Source: Burkholderiales bacterium
Lineage (GTDB): Bacteria > Pseudomonadota > Gammaproteobacteria > Burkholderiales > Burkholderiaceae_C
Length of the DNA: 64,000 nucleotides
NCBI GenBank assembly: GCA_947372465.1
Contig: CANBTT010000006.1
Span: 1 to 64,000, forward strand
Direction: 5' to 3'
Within the stretch, counting starts at the first letter, position 1. Each line of letters opens with the position of its first letter. Position numbers and translations under genes: made by a program. Positions 20,535-29,179 of the stretch are shown here, in pieces. Under the pieces are notes generated by a model. The model was not told the DNA's origin. It saw nothing but the letters and a program-made list of their open reading frames with translations, and searched no databases.

Positions 20535-20646
20535 TTGGGCACAGACCCCATCATTTTACTCGGCCTTTGCGCAGCAGTCGGGGCCCAAAGCGCTGCAGAC
20601 CTTGCCAGGTTCAGGCAAGAAACAATGGTTTTTGAGGCTCAAAACC

Positions 20647-21285
20647 CTATGTTTTTGAGATTTCAGGTCGGTCGTTTCTCTCGGGCTTGAGTTTGGCGTG
20701 TGAGCCATTGGCCGCTTTTTCGGCCCTCCAGGCCTCTTTTCTTTGGGTCCACTGCTGGAGGCGTTCGTGGGCGGTCAAACTCTCTTGGTGCATGGTGTCT
20801 TTGCTGCCAGTTTGAACCGTCAACTCCAGGCGAATGCCATTGGGGTCAAAGAAGTAAATGCTTTTAAACACATGGTGATCGGTCACCCCCAAGACCTCAA
20901 CACCGTGGGCCTGGAGACGCTCTTTTGCGCGCTCGAGTTCACTCTGCGTGTCCACCCGAAAGGCGATGTGGTTGACCCAAATGGGTGTGTTGGGAGAGGG
21001 CAGCGCCGCCTCGTCATCGCCCAGGTCAAAAAAGGCAATGAAGGAGCCGTCCACAAGGCGAAAGAAAAAATGCGTGTACGGGCAATACTCCCCGGTGCTT
21101 GGCACATGGTCGCTTTGAATGATGTGGTACAAAGGCAGGCCCAAGATGTCTTCGTAAAAGTGGCGTGTTTGCTCTGCGTCTTTTGCGCGGTAGGCGTAGT
21201 GGTGCAACTGCTGGATGGGGACCGCCCCAGGGATTGAAGGCGTGGAGGAGGACAATGGGTTGAGCATCTCTTGGGGGGTGGGCAT
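20647..21285 (-). CDS. VOC (glyoxalase/dioxygenase) superfamily protein
   Basis: About 212 residues with one vicinal-oxygen-chelate domain. Key pieces are IQQLHHYAYRAKDAEQTRHF with a metal-ligand His, FYEDILGLPLYH, NHIAFRV, and FFDPNGIRLELTV containing the C-terminal glutamate ligand. The C-terminus (about 50 residues) is charged and helical with Trp-Arg-Lys repeats and has no clear counterpart. The domain fits glyoxalase, dioxygenase or fosfomycin-resistance families, and the reaction cannot be assigned. The start at 21285 (MPTPQEML) is chosen over an upstream start with a poor leader. valS is next on the same strand. Confidence 0.82.
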   Translation of the reverse strand: MPTPQEMLNPLSSSTPSIPGAVPIQQLHHYAYRAKDAEQTRHFYEDILGLPLYHIIQSDHVPSTGEYCPYTHFFFRLVDGSFIAFFDLGDDEAALPSPNTPIWVNHIAFRVDTQSELERAKERLQAHGVEVLGVTDHHVFKSIYFFDPNGIRLELTVQTGSKDTMHQESLTAHERLQQWTQRKEAWRAEKAANGSHAKLKPERNDRPEISKT

Positions 21286-21551
21286 GGCTGTTGATCCGCT
21301 AAAACAAACTGACTTGAAGTGTAAGCCAACACGAAGCATATGTGTGATCAAAAAGACAAAAATTGCCTCATAAAAATGGCCTTGTATTTCGCGCACAAAT
21401 TAAAGGGGTTTTTGCCCTTTTGAGCTTGGATTGAGTTAATCTACGCGTGGGCGACAGACGCCATAAGGTGAGTGGGCGGTCAAGTTGCAGGGTTGCGACC
21501 CGTCCCTTCATCGCTGATGGCTTCGCCCAAGCTTAAAAGAAAGAACAAAAC

Positions 21552-21974
21552 ATGTCCGCACTCAAGGGCTCCAAGACTGAGAGCAATTTAAAAGACGCCT
21601 TTTCTCAGGAGTCTCAAGCCAATCGCCGCTATTTGTATTTCGCCAACAAAGCCGATATTGAAGGGCAACAAGACGTGGCCGCTTTGTTTCGCTCCACGGC
21701 AGGCGGGGAGACCGGACATGCGCACGGCCACTTGGAGTGGCTCGAGCAGTGCTCAGACCCGGTCACCGGTTTGCCCATTGGGTCGACGCGGGACAATTTG
21801 GCCGCCGCAGTGGCAGGGGAGACCCATGAATACGCCGACATGTATCCCGGTATGGCCAAAACCGCAAGAGATGAAGGCTTTGATGAAATCGCAGACTGGT
21901 TTGAAACACTCGCCAAGGCTGAGCGCTCACATGCGACACGGTATACCAAAGCACTCTTGGCCTTTGTCGATTGA
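21552..21974 (+). CDS. Rubrerythrin family protein (no rubredoxin domain)
   Basis: A 140-residue four-helix ferritin-like di-iron protein. The two pairs of metal-binding helices carry SQESQANRRYLYFANKAD, TAGGETGHAHGHLEW, AGETHEYADMYPGM and KAERSHATRY, giving the expected Glu/His ligands. The C-terminal rubredoxin domain of classical rubrerythrin is absent, so electrons must come from a partner. Such proteins reduce hydrogen peroxide in the cytoplasm. DUF3501 follows after 40 bases, and yaaA, another peroxide-stress gene, is next. Confidence 0.93.
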   Translation: MSALKGSKTESNLKDAFSQESQANRRYLYFANKADIEGQQDVAALFRSTAGGETGHAHGHLEWLEQCSDPVTGLPIGSTRDNLAAAVAGETHEYADMYPGMAKTARDEGFDEIADWFETLAKAERSHATRYTKALLAFVD

Positions 21975-22014
21975 GCGCTGAGCAACTTCAAGAGCCACTT
22001 TCAATGCACGCACG

Positions 22015-22605
22015 ATGAAAACGCACGGCCACATCAGTGCTGAGAGCTTGATGACCCTTGAGGCCTACGCCAAGTACAGGCGAGAGCACCATCGAGACAT
22101 CATGCGCGTGCGCCAACTCAGAAGCGTCTCTTTGGGCGAGCACATGCACGTGCAGTTTGAAAGCGAGTACACCATTCGCTACCAAATCCAAGAAATGCTC
22201 AGAATTGAGCGCATCTTTGAAGAAAAAGAGATTCAGGCCGAAATTGATGCCTACGCGCCTCTTGTGCCAGAGGGCTCGAATTGGAAAGCCACCGTGCTTT
22301 TGCAGTTTCCCGATCCTCAGGTGCGACGCGCGCAGTTGGCTCGACTCATCGGCGTGGAGGACCGTTTGTTTGTACAAACGCAAACCTCCTCCAAGGTCTT
22401 CGCCATTGCCGATGAGGACTTGGCGCGAGAAAGCGCAAAAAAAACATCCGCGGTGCACTTTGTTCGTTTTGAGTTGAGCCCGCAAATGGTGGCGGATGTG
22501 AAAGCAGGCGCCGGCGTGACGCTTGGGTGTGACCATGCACAGTGCACGCAGGCGCTGCCGCTTTCACATCAGCTCTTGTCCTCTTTGTTGCAAGACCTCC
22601 ATTGA
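22015..22605 (+). CDS. DUF3501 family protein
   Basis: A 196-residue protein of unknown function. It begins MKTHGHISAESLMTLEAYAK and contains YRREHHRDIMRVRQ and the stretch FESEYTIRYQIQEMLRIERI, which I recognise as DUF3501. From memory this family is usually found with a rubrerythrin and an Fe-S oxidoreductase. Here it follows the rubrerythrin by 40 bases with no Fe-S protein between. The C-terminus has one cysteine in GCDHAQC and a second nearby. No membrane segment or signal peptide is visible, so it is probably cytoplasmic. Confidence 0.8.
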   Translation: MKTHGHISAESLMTLEAYAKYRREHHRDIMRVRQLRSVSLGEHMHVQFESEYTIRYQIQEMLRIERIFEEKEIQAEIDAYAPLVPEGSNWKATVLLQFPDPQVRRAQLARLIGVEDRLFVQTQTSSKVFAIADEDLARESAKKTSAVHFVRFELSPQMVADVKAGAGVTLGCDHAQCTQALPLSHQLLSSLLQDLH

Positions 22606-22730
22606 GATGCACGACAAATGTCGGATGTGGGGTTCAATGGGCGCATTTAAGCGCGCCAATCGTGTGCAATTCAAACTAAAATACAAACATCTTTTTGAAT
22701 GGCCAGAGCTTGTCTTGCGCACCTTAGAAA

Positions 22731-23519
22731 ATGCTTTTTTTACTGTCCCCCGCCAAAACACTCGACTTTGAGTCTGCACTGAGCAAGCCCGCCTTGCGCT
22801 TTGAGCCAGAGTTGCCTGCTTTTTTAGATCAAACCCTGTCCCTGGTGTCGCATTTAAAGAAGATGAAGCCCGAGCAACTCTCGGCCTTGATGTCCATCAG
22901 TGAGCCTTTGGCGAAACTCAATGCTGAGCGCTTCAAGTCCTTTGCAGCTGAGTTCAGTGAAAAAAACGCAAGGCCAGCCTTGATGGCATTCAATGGCGAC
23001 GTCTATGAGGGCTTGGATGCAAAGAGCCTGGATTTAAAGGGTCTGCGTTTTGCTCAGTCCCATGTGCTGATTTTGAGTGGGCTCTACGGCGCCTTAAAAC
23101 CCATGGACTGGATGCAAGCTTATCGTTTGGAGATGGGCACGGCTTTGGTTCAAGGCGGCTTTAAAAACCTGTATCAATTTTGGGGGGCAAAAATTGCCGA
23201 TCATTTGAACGACTTGCAGGCCCATCAAAGCGCGCCCACCCTTGTCAACTTGGCCTCTCAGGAATATTTTAAAGTGATCGATCGCAAGGTGTTGAAGGCT
23301 CGGGTGATTGATTGCGTGTTTGAAGATGAAAAGGACCACAAGTACAAGGTGATCAGTTTCTTTGCCAAAAGGGCCCGAGGTCTCATGCTGCGCTTTGCCA
23401 TCGATCACAAAATCAAGAACCCCCAATCACTCAAAGACTTTGATTATGAGGGTTACCAATTTCACTCGCCCACGTCCTCCGAAGACCATTGGGTCTTTAG
23501 ACGCGCCCAGAACACATGA
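22731..23519 (+). CDS. yaaA: Peroxide stress protein YaaA
   Basis: A 262-residue protein with the family start MLFLLSPAKTLDFES. The internal motifs are AFNGDVYEGLDAKS, HVLILSGLYGALKPMDWMQAYRLEMG split across the centre, and KVISFFAKRARGLM. YaaA limits free iron and DNA damage during peroxide stress in E. coli and has a DNA-binding fold of its own. The position directly behind rubrerythrin and DUF3501 strengthens a peroxide-defence theme. It begins 125 bases after DUF3501, so it may have its own promoter. Confidence 0.94.
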   Translation: MLFLLSPAKTLDFESALSKPALRFEPELPAFLDQTLSLVSHLKKMKPEQLSALMSISEPLAKLNAERFKSFAAEFSEKNARPALMAFNGDVYEGLDAKSLDLKGLRFAQSHVLILSGLYGALKPMDWMQAYRLEMGTALVQGGFKNLYQFWGAKIADHLNDLQAHQSAPTLVNLASQEYFKVIDRKVLKARVIDCVFEDEKDHKYKVISFFAKRARGLMLRFAIDHKIKNPQSLKDFDYEGYQFHSPTSSEDHWVFRRAQNT

Positions 23520-23579
23520 GCAGGGCTGCCCTTGGTCGCAATAGCGCCATGTGGCACCAACTTGAGTCCGAATAAAAAA

Positions 23580-24482
23580 ATGAAATTACATGCGAATGGC
23601 ATTGAGATTGAATACGCCGTCCACGGTCGCCCAGAGGATGAACCCATTTTATTGATCATGGGCTTGGGGTTGCAGTTGGTGTCTTGGCCGCCCCTGTTCA
23701 TTGAGTCCTTGCTCAAAGCCCATTACCAAGTGATTGTCATGGACAACCGTGACAGTGGACTGTCCAGTGAGATGAGGGACGATCAAACCCCCAATTTGTT
23801 TTGGATGGGTGTGAAAGACAAATTGGGTCTGAGCTCCAAAGTCCCCTACACCTTGAGCGACATGGCGCTGGATTGTGTGGGTGTTTTGGATGCATTGAAG
23901 ATCAAAAAAGCCCACATTCTGGGCCTGAGCATGGGGGGCATGATTGCGCAGCGCATGGCCATTCATCACCCCGAGAGAGTTCTCAGTTTGATCAGCATCA
24001 TGAGCACCAGTGGTGCCCATGGCTTGCCCAAACCCGACCCCACCTTGCTGCAAAACTTGTACATGCCTGTCACGGGTGGGCAGGGTTTTGAAGCCTGGGT
24101 GGACAAGGCCCTTCAGTCCATGCAAATGATCACAAGCCAGGCCTTTCAAGACGATCTCTCCGATGTGCGATCACGCGTTGAGATGGCGCTTGCGAGAAGT
24201 TATCGACCCATGGGCATCTTGAGGCAAACTGCAGCGGTCATGGCAGACGCCGAGCGGGCAGACTTGTTGCACTTGATCAAAGCGCCCACCTTGGTGATTC
24301 ACGGCACGCACGATCCTTTGGTGCCCATAGAATGTGGGCGCGATACGCACAAACGAATTGTGGGCTCCCTCTGGGTGGAAATTGAAGACATGGCGCATGA
24401 CTTGTCCAATAAGTTGACGCCTGTCTTGTTGTCGCCGGTGCTGACGTTTTTGAAGTCGCACGCCACGCAACACACCTCATAA
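23580..24482 (+). CDS. Alpha/beta hydrolase
   Basis: A 300-residue alpha/beta-hydrolase-fold protein. The oxyanion region is LLIMGLGLQLVSWP, the nucleophile elbow is GLSMGGM (Ser about residue 122), the acid is in HGTHDPLVP, and the catalytic His is in DMAHDLS. VMDNRDSGLSSEM is typical of esterase/epoxide-hydrolase-like members. Substrate is unknown. I start at the ATG at 23580 (MKLHANGIEIEY) because the 16 upstream codons are unlike the family. It sits 60 bases after yaaA and 21 bases before queF. Confidence 0.88.
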   Translation: MKLHANGIEIEYAVHGRPEDEPILLIMGLGLQLVSWPPLFIESLLKAHYQVIVMDNRDSGLSSEMRDDQTPNLFWMGVKDKLGLSSKVPYTLSDMALDCVGVLDALKIKKAHILGLSMGGMIAQRMAIHHPERVLSLISIMSTSGAHGLPKPDPTLLQNLYMPVTGGQGFEAWVDKALQSMQMITSQAFQDDLSDVRSRVEMALARSYRPMGILRQTAAVMADAERADLLHLIKAPTLVIHGTHDPLVPIECGRDTHKRIVGSLWVEIEDMAHDLSNKLTPVLLSPVLTFLKSHATQHTS

Positions 24483-24503
24483 AAGTCAAACCCGAATCAA
24501 CGC

Positions 24504-25391
24504 ATGAACTCACCTGAACAATCCGCATTGGGTCAACCCACACAGTACGTGGATCACTACGATCCTTCGCTTCTCTATCCATTGCCCAGACAGGCCAAGA
24601 GAGATGAGCTGGGACTGCGACAAGCCCCAGATGGGCGCAGTGTGCTGCCCTTTATGGGGGCGGACATTTGGACGGCCTACGAACTCAGTTGGCTCAATCT
24701 CAAAGGCAAACCCCAAGTGGCGCTGGCGCGTTTGGTGATTCCTTGCGAGAGTCCTTGCATCATCGAGAGCAAGTCCATGAAGTTGTATTTCAACAGTTTT
24801 AGCCAGACCCCATTTGCAAGTGCACAAGAGGTTCAGCAAAAAATGGTCCAAGACTTGTCGGCTGGCGTTTGGCAGTTGAGCGGGGACGCTCAAAAGTCCT
24901 CTCTCGCGACTGCCCCGGCTGTTTTGGTGGAGATGATTGAGCCCAGGGATTTCAGGGCGCAAAAGATCGAAGAGCTCAGCGGTGTGGATTTGGACCGTTT
25001 GGACATTGAGTGCAACACGTACCAGCCGGCCCCCCATTTGTTGAGCGCACAGTTTGACCGCGCGCCGGTCAGTGAGGTCTTGTGCTCACAACTTTTAAAG
25101 AGCAACTGTTTGGTCACGGGTCAACCCGATTGGGGCTCGGTTCAGATTGCCTACACGGGGCCGCAAATTGATCAAGCCGCGCTGCTTGCTTATTTGATCA
25201 GTTTTAGAGAGCACAATGAATTCCATGAGCAGTGCGTTGAGCGTGTGTTCATGGATGTCTGGACCCGGTGCAAGCCCAGCAAGTTAAGTGTTTATGCTCG
25301 CTATACGCGCCGCGGGGGCTTGGACATCAACCCTTTTAGGACCAGCCATCCTCAGGCGCTGCCACCTTTGATGCGAACGGCCAGACAGTAA
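24504..25391 (+). CDS. queF: NADPH-dependent 7-cyano-7-deazaguanine reductase
   Basis: A 295-residue nitrile reductase converting preQ0 to preQ1 in queuosine synthesis. It is the long two-domain (E. coli-like) type. The first half contains [20 protein letters not shown]. The second half contains [18 protein letters not shown], where Cys forms the thioimide and Asp lies seven residues on, and [16 protein letters not shown] at the end. Other queuosine genes are not in the window. A terminator follows at 25429-25449. Confidence 0.96.
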   Translation: MNSPEQSALGQPTQYVDHYDPSLLYPLPRQAKRDELGLRQAPDGRSVLPFMGADIWTAYELSWLNLKGKPQVALARLVIPCESPCIIESKSMKLYFNSFSQTPFASAQEVQQKMVQDLSAGVWQLSGDAQKSSLATAPAVLVEMIEPRDFRAQKIEELSGVDLDRLDIECNTYQPAPHLLSAQFDRAPVSEVLCSQLLKSNCLVTGQPDWGSVQIAYTGPQIDQAALLAYLISFREHNEFHEQCVERVFMDVWTRCKPSKLSVYARYTRRGGLDINPFRTSHPQALPPLMRTARQ

Positions 25392-25428
25392 AAAAGTCCT
25401 TGTCTGCTGTGCGTGCACTGCAGCAGTC

Positions 25429-25449
25429 ACGGCTTTGAGCCGTTTTTTT
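25429..25449 (+). terminator. Intrinsic terminator after queF
   Basis: A hairpin ACGGCT-TTG-AGCCGT with seven following T residues lies 38 bases after the queF stop. It faces the convergent terC gene. The stem is short (6 bp) but the T-run is full. Confidence 0.7.
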
Positions 25450-25534
25450 GATTGCCGCAGTGAGGCACATTGAGCGGCTTGTCCCTGCATTTTTAATGGC
25501 CTTCGAACGGGGCGCTGTTTGAAACCCTGGGGCG

Positions 25535-26245
25535 CTAGGGGCCGGACTTCTTTCTTGATCGAATATTGAGCATTTCAACGCAGACTGAAAATGCCATTGC
25601 AAAATAAATGTAACCCTTGGGGATGTGATGTTCAAACCCCTCGGCAACGAGCACGACGCCGACCACCACTAAAAAGCTAAGCGCTAGCATTTTGATGCTT
25701 GCATGCTTGGAAACAAAATCACCGATATCGCGAGCAAACAGCATCATGAGCCCCACAGAGACAATGACGGCGGCAATCATGATTTCAACTTGGTCGACCA
25801 TGCCAACCGCAGTGATGATGGAGTCAAGGGAGAAAACGATATCGATGACCATGATTTGTAAAATCACAGACGTCAGTGTGTTCTTTGAGTTGCTTGACTG
25901 TCCATTGTCCCCTCCCTCCAATGTTTGATGGATCTCGGTTGTGCTTTTCCAGATCAAAAACAAGCCGCCTAACAGCAAAATTGAATCTCTGCCAGAGATT
26001 TCATGTCCAAGCAATGTGAACATCGGCGCAACCAAGCCAACGATCCACGATAGAACCAAAAGCAGGCCAATGCGCATGAACAAAGCCATGGACAAACCAA
26101 TGCGTCGAGCTGTTTCACGCTTATCTTTTGGGAGTTTGTCGACAAGAATAGAAATGAAAATGATGTTGTCAATGCCTAGCACCAATTCCAAAGCAGTTAG
26201 AGTGGCAAAGGCGATCCAAGCTTGCGGGGAGTAGATGATGTCCAT
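25535..26245 (-). CDS. TerC family integral membrane protein
   Basis: A 236-residue multi-pass inner-membrane protein with about seven hydrophobic segments. Typical TerC elements are ATLTALELVLGIDNIIFISI near the start and IVFSLDSIITAVGM in the second half, both carrying the conserved acidic metal-site residues. AEGFEHHIPKGYIYFAM is also characteristic. TerC proteins are implicated in metal (manganese) export. I start at the ATG at 26245 (MDIIYSPQAW); the frame is open 33 codons upstream into a polar, unrelated stretch. htpX lies 19 bases upstream on the same strand. Confidence 0.92.
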   Translation of the reverse strand: MDIIYSPQAWIAFATLTALELVLGIDNIIFISILVDKLPKDKRETARRIGLSMALFMRIGLLLVLSWIVGLVAPMFTLLGHEISGRDSILLLGGLFLIWKSTTEIHQTLEGGDNGQSSNSKNTLTSVILQIMVIDIVFSLDSIITAVGMVDQVEIMIAAVIVSVGLMMLFARDIGDFVSKHASIKMLALSFLVVVGVVLVAEGFEHHIPKGYIYFAMAFSVCVEMLNIRSRKKSGP

Positions 26246-26264
26246 GGGTGGTGATGTGTTGGTG

Positions 26265-27137
26265 TTATTTGGCGTCTTGCAGTGCTGCAATACGTTCTTC
26301 AAGAGGAGGGTGGCTGGCAAATAGCTTGTCCAAATCACCAGCAATGCCCATGGCCGATAGACTGGCGGGTAGCGAGCCTGTTTGCATTTGTCCCAGGCGA
26401 TGGAGCGCGCTGATCACGGGCTCCTTTTTCCCCAGCAATTGGGCGGAGCCCTCATCTGCTCGGAACTCACGTTGGCGGCTGAACCATGCAACGATGATGC
26501 TTGCGACAAAGCCCAGTGCAATGTCTAGCAAGAAACTTGTGAGGTAATAGCCCCACCCAGGCCCCCTGGATTCATCGTCCTTGCCGCGTGTGAGCTTGTC
26601 GACAAAGTACCCAATCAATCGACTCAAGAACACCACAAAGGTGTTGAGCACGCCTTGAATCAGGGTCAAGGTGACCATGTCACCATTTGCAATGTGTGCA
26701 ATTTCATGGCCCAAAACGGCCTCAATCTCATCTCGGGACATGCCTTGCAACAAACCCGTTGAGACAGCAACCAAGGCCGCATTTTTGAAGGCGCCTGTTG
26801 CAAATGCATTGGGTTCGCCATCAAAGATCGCCACCTCAGGCATTTCAATGCCTGCGCGCAGAGATAATTTTTTGACTGTTTCTAAAATCCACGCTTCATC
26901 TGCATTGCGAGCTTGGGTGATGAGCTCTGCACCTGTAGAAATTTTGGCCATCCACTTGCTCATCAGCAAGGAGATAAAAGCGCCTCCACATCCCATGAGC
27001 ATTGAAAATAACAACAGGGCATTGAGATTCAAGCCAGCGGCCGCCAGGTAATTGTTCACGCCGAGCAAGCTTGCAACAATGCCAAGCAATGCAACAACAG
27101 CTAGGTTGGTCAGCAGAAAAAGGAAAATTCGCTTCAT
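26265..27137 (-). CDS. htpX: Protease HtpX (membrane zinc metalloprotease)
   Basis: A 290-residue M48 family membrane protease for quality control of inner-membrane proteins. Two N-terminal transmembrane segments ([20 protein letters not shown] and [19 protein letters not shown]) precede the catalytic domain. The zinc motif is HEIAH in [15 protein letters not shown], and the third ligand is in EFRADEGSA. Two further hydrophobic segments follow. Length equals the E. coli enzyme. It probably shares a transcript with terC. The 185-base gap to chaA is AT-rich and must hold divergent promoters. Confidence 0.97.
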   Translation of the reverse strand: MKRIFLFLLTNLAVVALLGIVASLLGVNNYLAAAGLNLNALLLFSMLMGCGGAFISLLMSKWMAKISTGAELITQARNADEAWILETVKKLSLRAGIEMPEVAIFDGEPNAFATGAFKNAALVAVSTGLLQGMSRDEIEAVLGHEIAHIANGDMVTLTLIQGVLNTFVVFLSRLIGYFVDKLTRGKDDESRGPGWGYYLTSFLLDIALGFVASIIVAWFSRQREFRADEGSAQLLGKKEPVISALHRLGQMQTGSLPASLSAMGIAGDLDKLFASHPPLEERIAALQDAK

Positions 27138-27322
27138 GTGAAATCCTTTCTATTGTCTATCGCGTTTGATAAAAAATTGATCGCTTGCTCAAGCATTGCC
27201 AAGTCGATTCTCTAAATACGATCATATGTATGTCAATAAACTATTTCAATGAAAATTGAGAATAACCTTAGAAAAACTGAGTTTATTGATAATTGTTTTT
27301 AATCAGTCCATGGAGCAAAAAA

Positions 27323-28417
27323 ATGAAGCCATCTAACGGATCAAAATTATTGAGTCATTGGGCTTTGCTTGTTCCACTCTTGAGCTGTGCAAGCCTGGTT
27401 GGCTTTTTAAGTCTTTCTTTGGTGTCTTATTGGTCAATACTTGCTTTTGTCATCATGATGATGGCGGTCATCGCTTCTGTTCATCACGCTGAATTGATTG
27501 CACATCGTTTGGGTGAACCCTATGGCACTTTGGTGCTTGCGCTCGCAGTGACGGTCATTGAGACGGCCTTGATCTTGTCCATCATGTTCATGCAAGGAGG
27601 TAAAAACCCAAGCCTGCCGAGAGACACAGTTTATGCGGCCGTCATGATCATTTGCAATGGTGTCGTGGGCTTGTCTTTGCTCATTGGAGGCGTCCATCAC
27701 AAAGAGCAATTGTTTCGCATTGAAGGCACGGGTTCAGGGTTTGCTGCTTTGGCCACATTGTCGGTGTTGGTGCTTGTGATGCCTCTCGTGACAACCAGTT
27801 CACCTGAGGGGACTTACACAAATGCGCAGTTGTTGTTTGTGGCGATTTCTTCGCTTTCGCTTTGGCTTGTATTTGTGTTTATTCAAACCGTGCGACACCG
27901 CGACTACTTTTTACCAACCGATAACATGGATGACAAGTCAGCGCATGCCGCGCCTCCTACGGCCTTACAAGCATGGTCAAGTCTGTTCTTGATGGCTTTG
28001 TCCTTGGTGTGCGTGGTGGGTTTTGCAAAAATACTCTCCCCTGCCATCCAATCCTTGGTCGCTCTTTATCAAGCACCAGAGGCGACTGTGGGTATTGTTA
28101 TCGCGCTCATTGTTTTGTTGCCAGAAACCTATGCCGCACTCAGGGCTGCAAAGGCAAACAGGCTTCAAACAAGCATGAATCTAGCGATTGGCTCCGCATT
28201 GGCAAGCATTGGCCTAACGATACCTTTGGTCGTCTTGGCATCTGTTGTTTTTAAGTTTGACTTGATGTTGGGTGTTGATGCCAAAGATGAAGTGCTCTTG
28301 GCCCTGACCTTTTTGGTGGGAACCATCACTTTAGGATCTGGTAGAACCAATGTGATGCAAGGTGCAATTCATTTGGTGTTGTTTGCTGCTTTTTTGTTCT
28401 TGACACTGGTGCCCTAG
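27323..28417 (+). CDS. ChaA-type calcium/cation:proton antiporter
   Basis: A 364-residue protein with about eleven hydrophobic segments of the CaCA superfamily. The two alpha-repeat-like motifs are GTLVLALAVTVIETALILSI and LIVLLPETYAALRAAKANR with NLAIGSALASIGLTIP. The layout fits ChaA (Ca2+/Na+/K+:H+ exchange) and the y4hA-type ionic transporters. I start at the ATG at 27323 (MKPSNGSKLL), ten codons into the open frame. It is transcribed divergently from htpX-terC, making a small membrane/metal-stress neighbourhood. Ion specificity is not readable. Confidence 0.88.
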   Translation: MKPSNGSKLLSHWALLVPLLSCASLVGFLSLSLVSYWSILAFVIMMMAVIASVHHAELIAHRLGEPYGTLVLALAVTVIETALILSIMFMQGGKNPSLPRDTVYAAVMIICNGVVGLSLLIGGVHHKEQLFRIEGTGSGFAALATLSVLVLVMPLVTTSSPEGTYTNAQLLFVAISSLSLWLVFVFIQTVRHRDYFLPTDNMDDKSAHAAPPTALQAWSSLFLMALSLVCVVGFAKILSPAIQSLVALYQAPEATVGIVIALIVLLPETYAALRAAKANRLQTSMNLAIGSALASIGLTIPLVVLASVVFKFDLMLGVDAKDEVLLALTFLVGTITLGSGRTNVMQGAIHLVLFAAFLFLTLVP

Positions 28418-28748
28418 AAATAAATGTAGGCCTCTTGCATGGTCCTTGGCTGTCAAACAATCTATGGGTGTGGAGGTCATTGATGTGGTGGGTGTTTTGT
28501 CAAAATTTCAAGTGAGCAGCGTTCACTTTGACTGCTGCAAAGAGTTGCTGATCACTTGAGAAAATCAAATGCCCTGGCCTGCATGTCAAGCCCTTGGGTC
28601 AGCAGAAGATCGAGTTGCTCTACATTCATGAATCGAAGTGGCATTGGACCCTTCGCAGGCGTTAAGCTGTTCAAAGGTGGCATGCATTTTTGACGCCTTG
28701 AAGAGTGGTGGCGCAAGCTTTAGGTGTTTTTACCGGCAGAACAGTCGG
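28418..28748. other. Intergenic stretch, no convincing gene
   Basis: This 331-base stretch follows chaA and precedes the end of the small Cys-rich gene. A 43-codon minus-strand frame (28683 to 28552, starting MPPLNSLTPAKGP) is present but has no ribosome-binding site or family I recognise. I see no clear terminator or promoter. Confidence 0.5.
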
Positions 28749-29054
28749 TCAGTGGTCATGTTTTTTTGGTGTCACTTCAATCTTGCTTGTGGCAATAGAT
28801 TGATCTGTAGGGTCTTGCGTGGTTTTGATGTGTTCGACATTGGATGCAGGCATGCACATTTTTGCGCCATCCCAAACTTGGCCACACCAACAGATGCCCT
28901 CAAGATTGATGAGGCACGTACCAGTTCCGCAGCACCTTGGATCGTTGTTCAATGGGATTCCAATCTTTTGTTTGAATGACTTTAAAAAGCAGTCCAGAGC
29001 GCTTGTGAAATCGCCCCTAGGGCATATTTTCTGTTTTTTTTCAATGCCAGGCAA
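28749..29054 (-). CDS. Small Cys-rich hypothetical protein (CCGTGTC / CWCGQ motif)
   Basis: The minus-strand frame encodes a core of NNDPRCCGTGTCLIN, then CWCGQVWDGAKMCMP, and a polar tail to the stop at 28749. The six closely spaced cysteines (CC, C, C-W-C, C) in a short protein suggest a metal site or disulfides. I have a weak recollection of similar short proteins in other Burkholderiales but cannot name a family. No ATG precedes the core: the listed start is TTG at 29054, and a TTG just before NNDPR (with GGA upstream) is a shorter alternative. It follows the photolyase gene by 125 bases on the same strand. Confidence 0.5.
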   Translation of the reverse strand: MPGIEKKQKICPRGDFTSALDCFLKSFKQKIGIPLNNDPRCCGTGTCLINLEGICWCGQVWDGAKMCMPASNVEHIKTTQDPTDQSIATSKIEVTPKKHDH

Positions 29055-29179
29055 GGTGTTTTGTGATTGTTCGAGGATGCTTTTTTCAATTCATCACAAG
29101 AGCTGGTTTGAGGCGTCAGGTGGCCCTGCTCCAGTGATATCAAACCGATGGGTTGTTGAAAAAATGATATCCATGTTCC

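Noticed and set aside
21401..21420. AAAGGG/CCCTTT hairpin upstream of rubrerythrin as a riboswitch or terminator
   Set aside because: The 6-bp stem is weak, the T-tract is short, and no known riboswitch core is recognisable in the 155-base gap.
22731..25391. Treating the peroxide-stress run through queF as one defence island
   Set aside because: queF and the hydrolase are ordinary, and the gaps of 125 and 60 bases allow separate transcripts. No nuclease, toxin or mobile element is present.
28552..28683. 43-codon minus-strand frame after the Cys-rich gene
   Set aside because: No ribosome-binding site and no recognised family, and a frame of this length is expected by chance.
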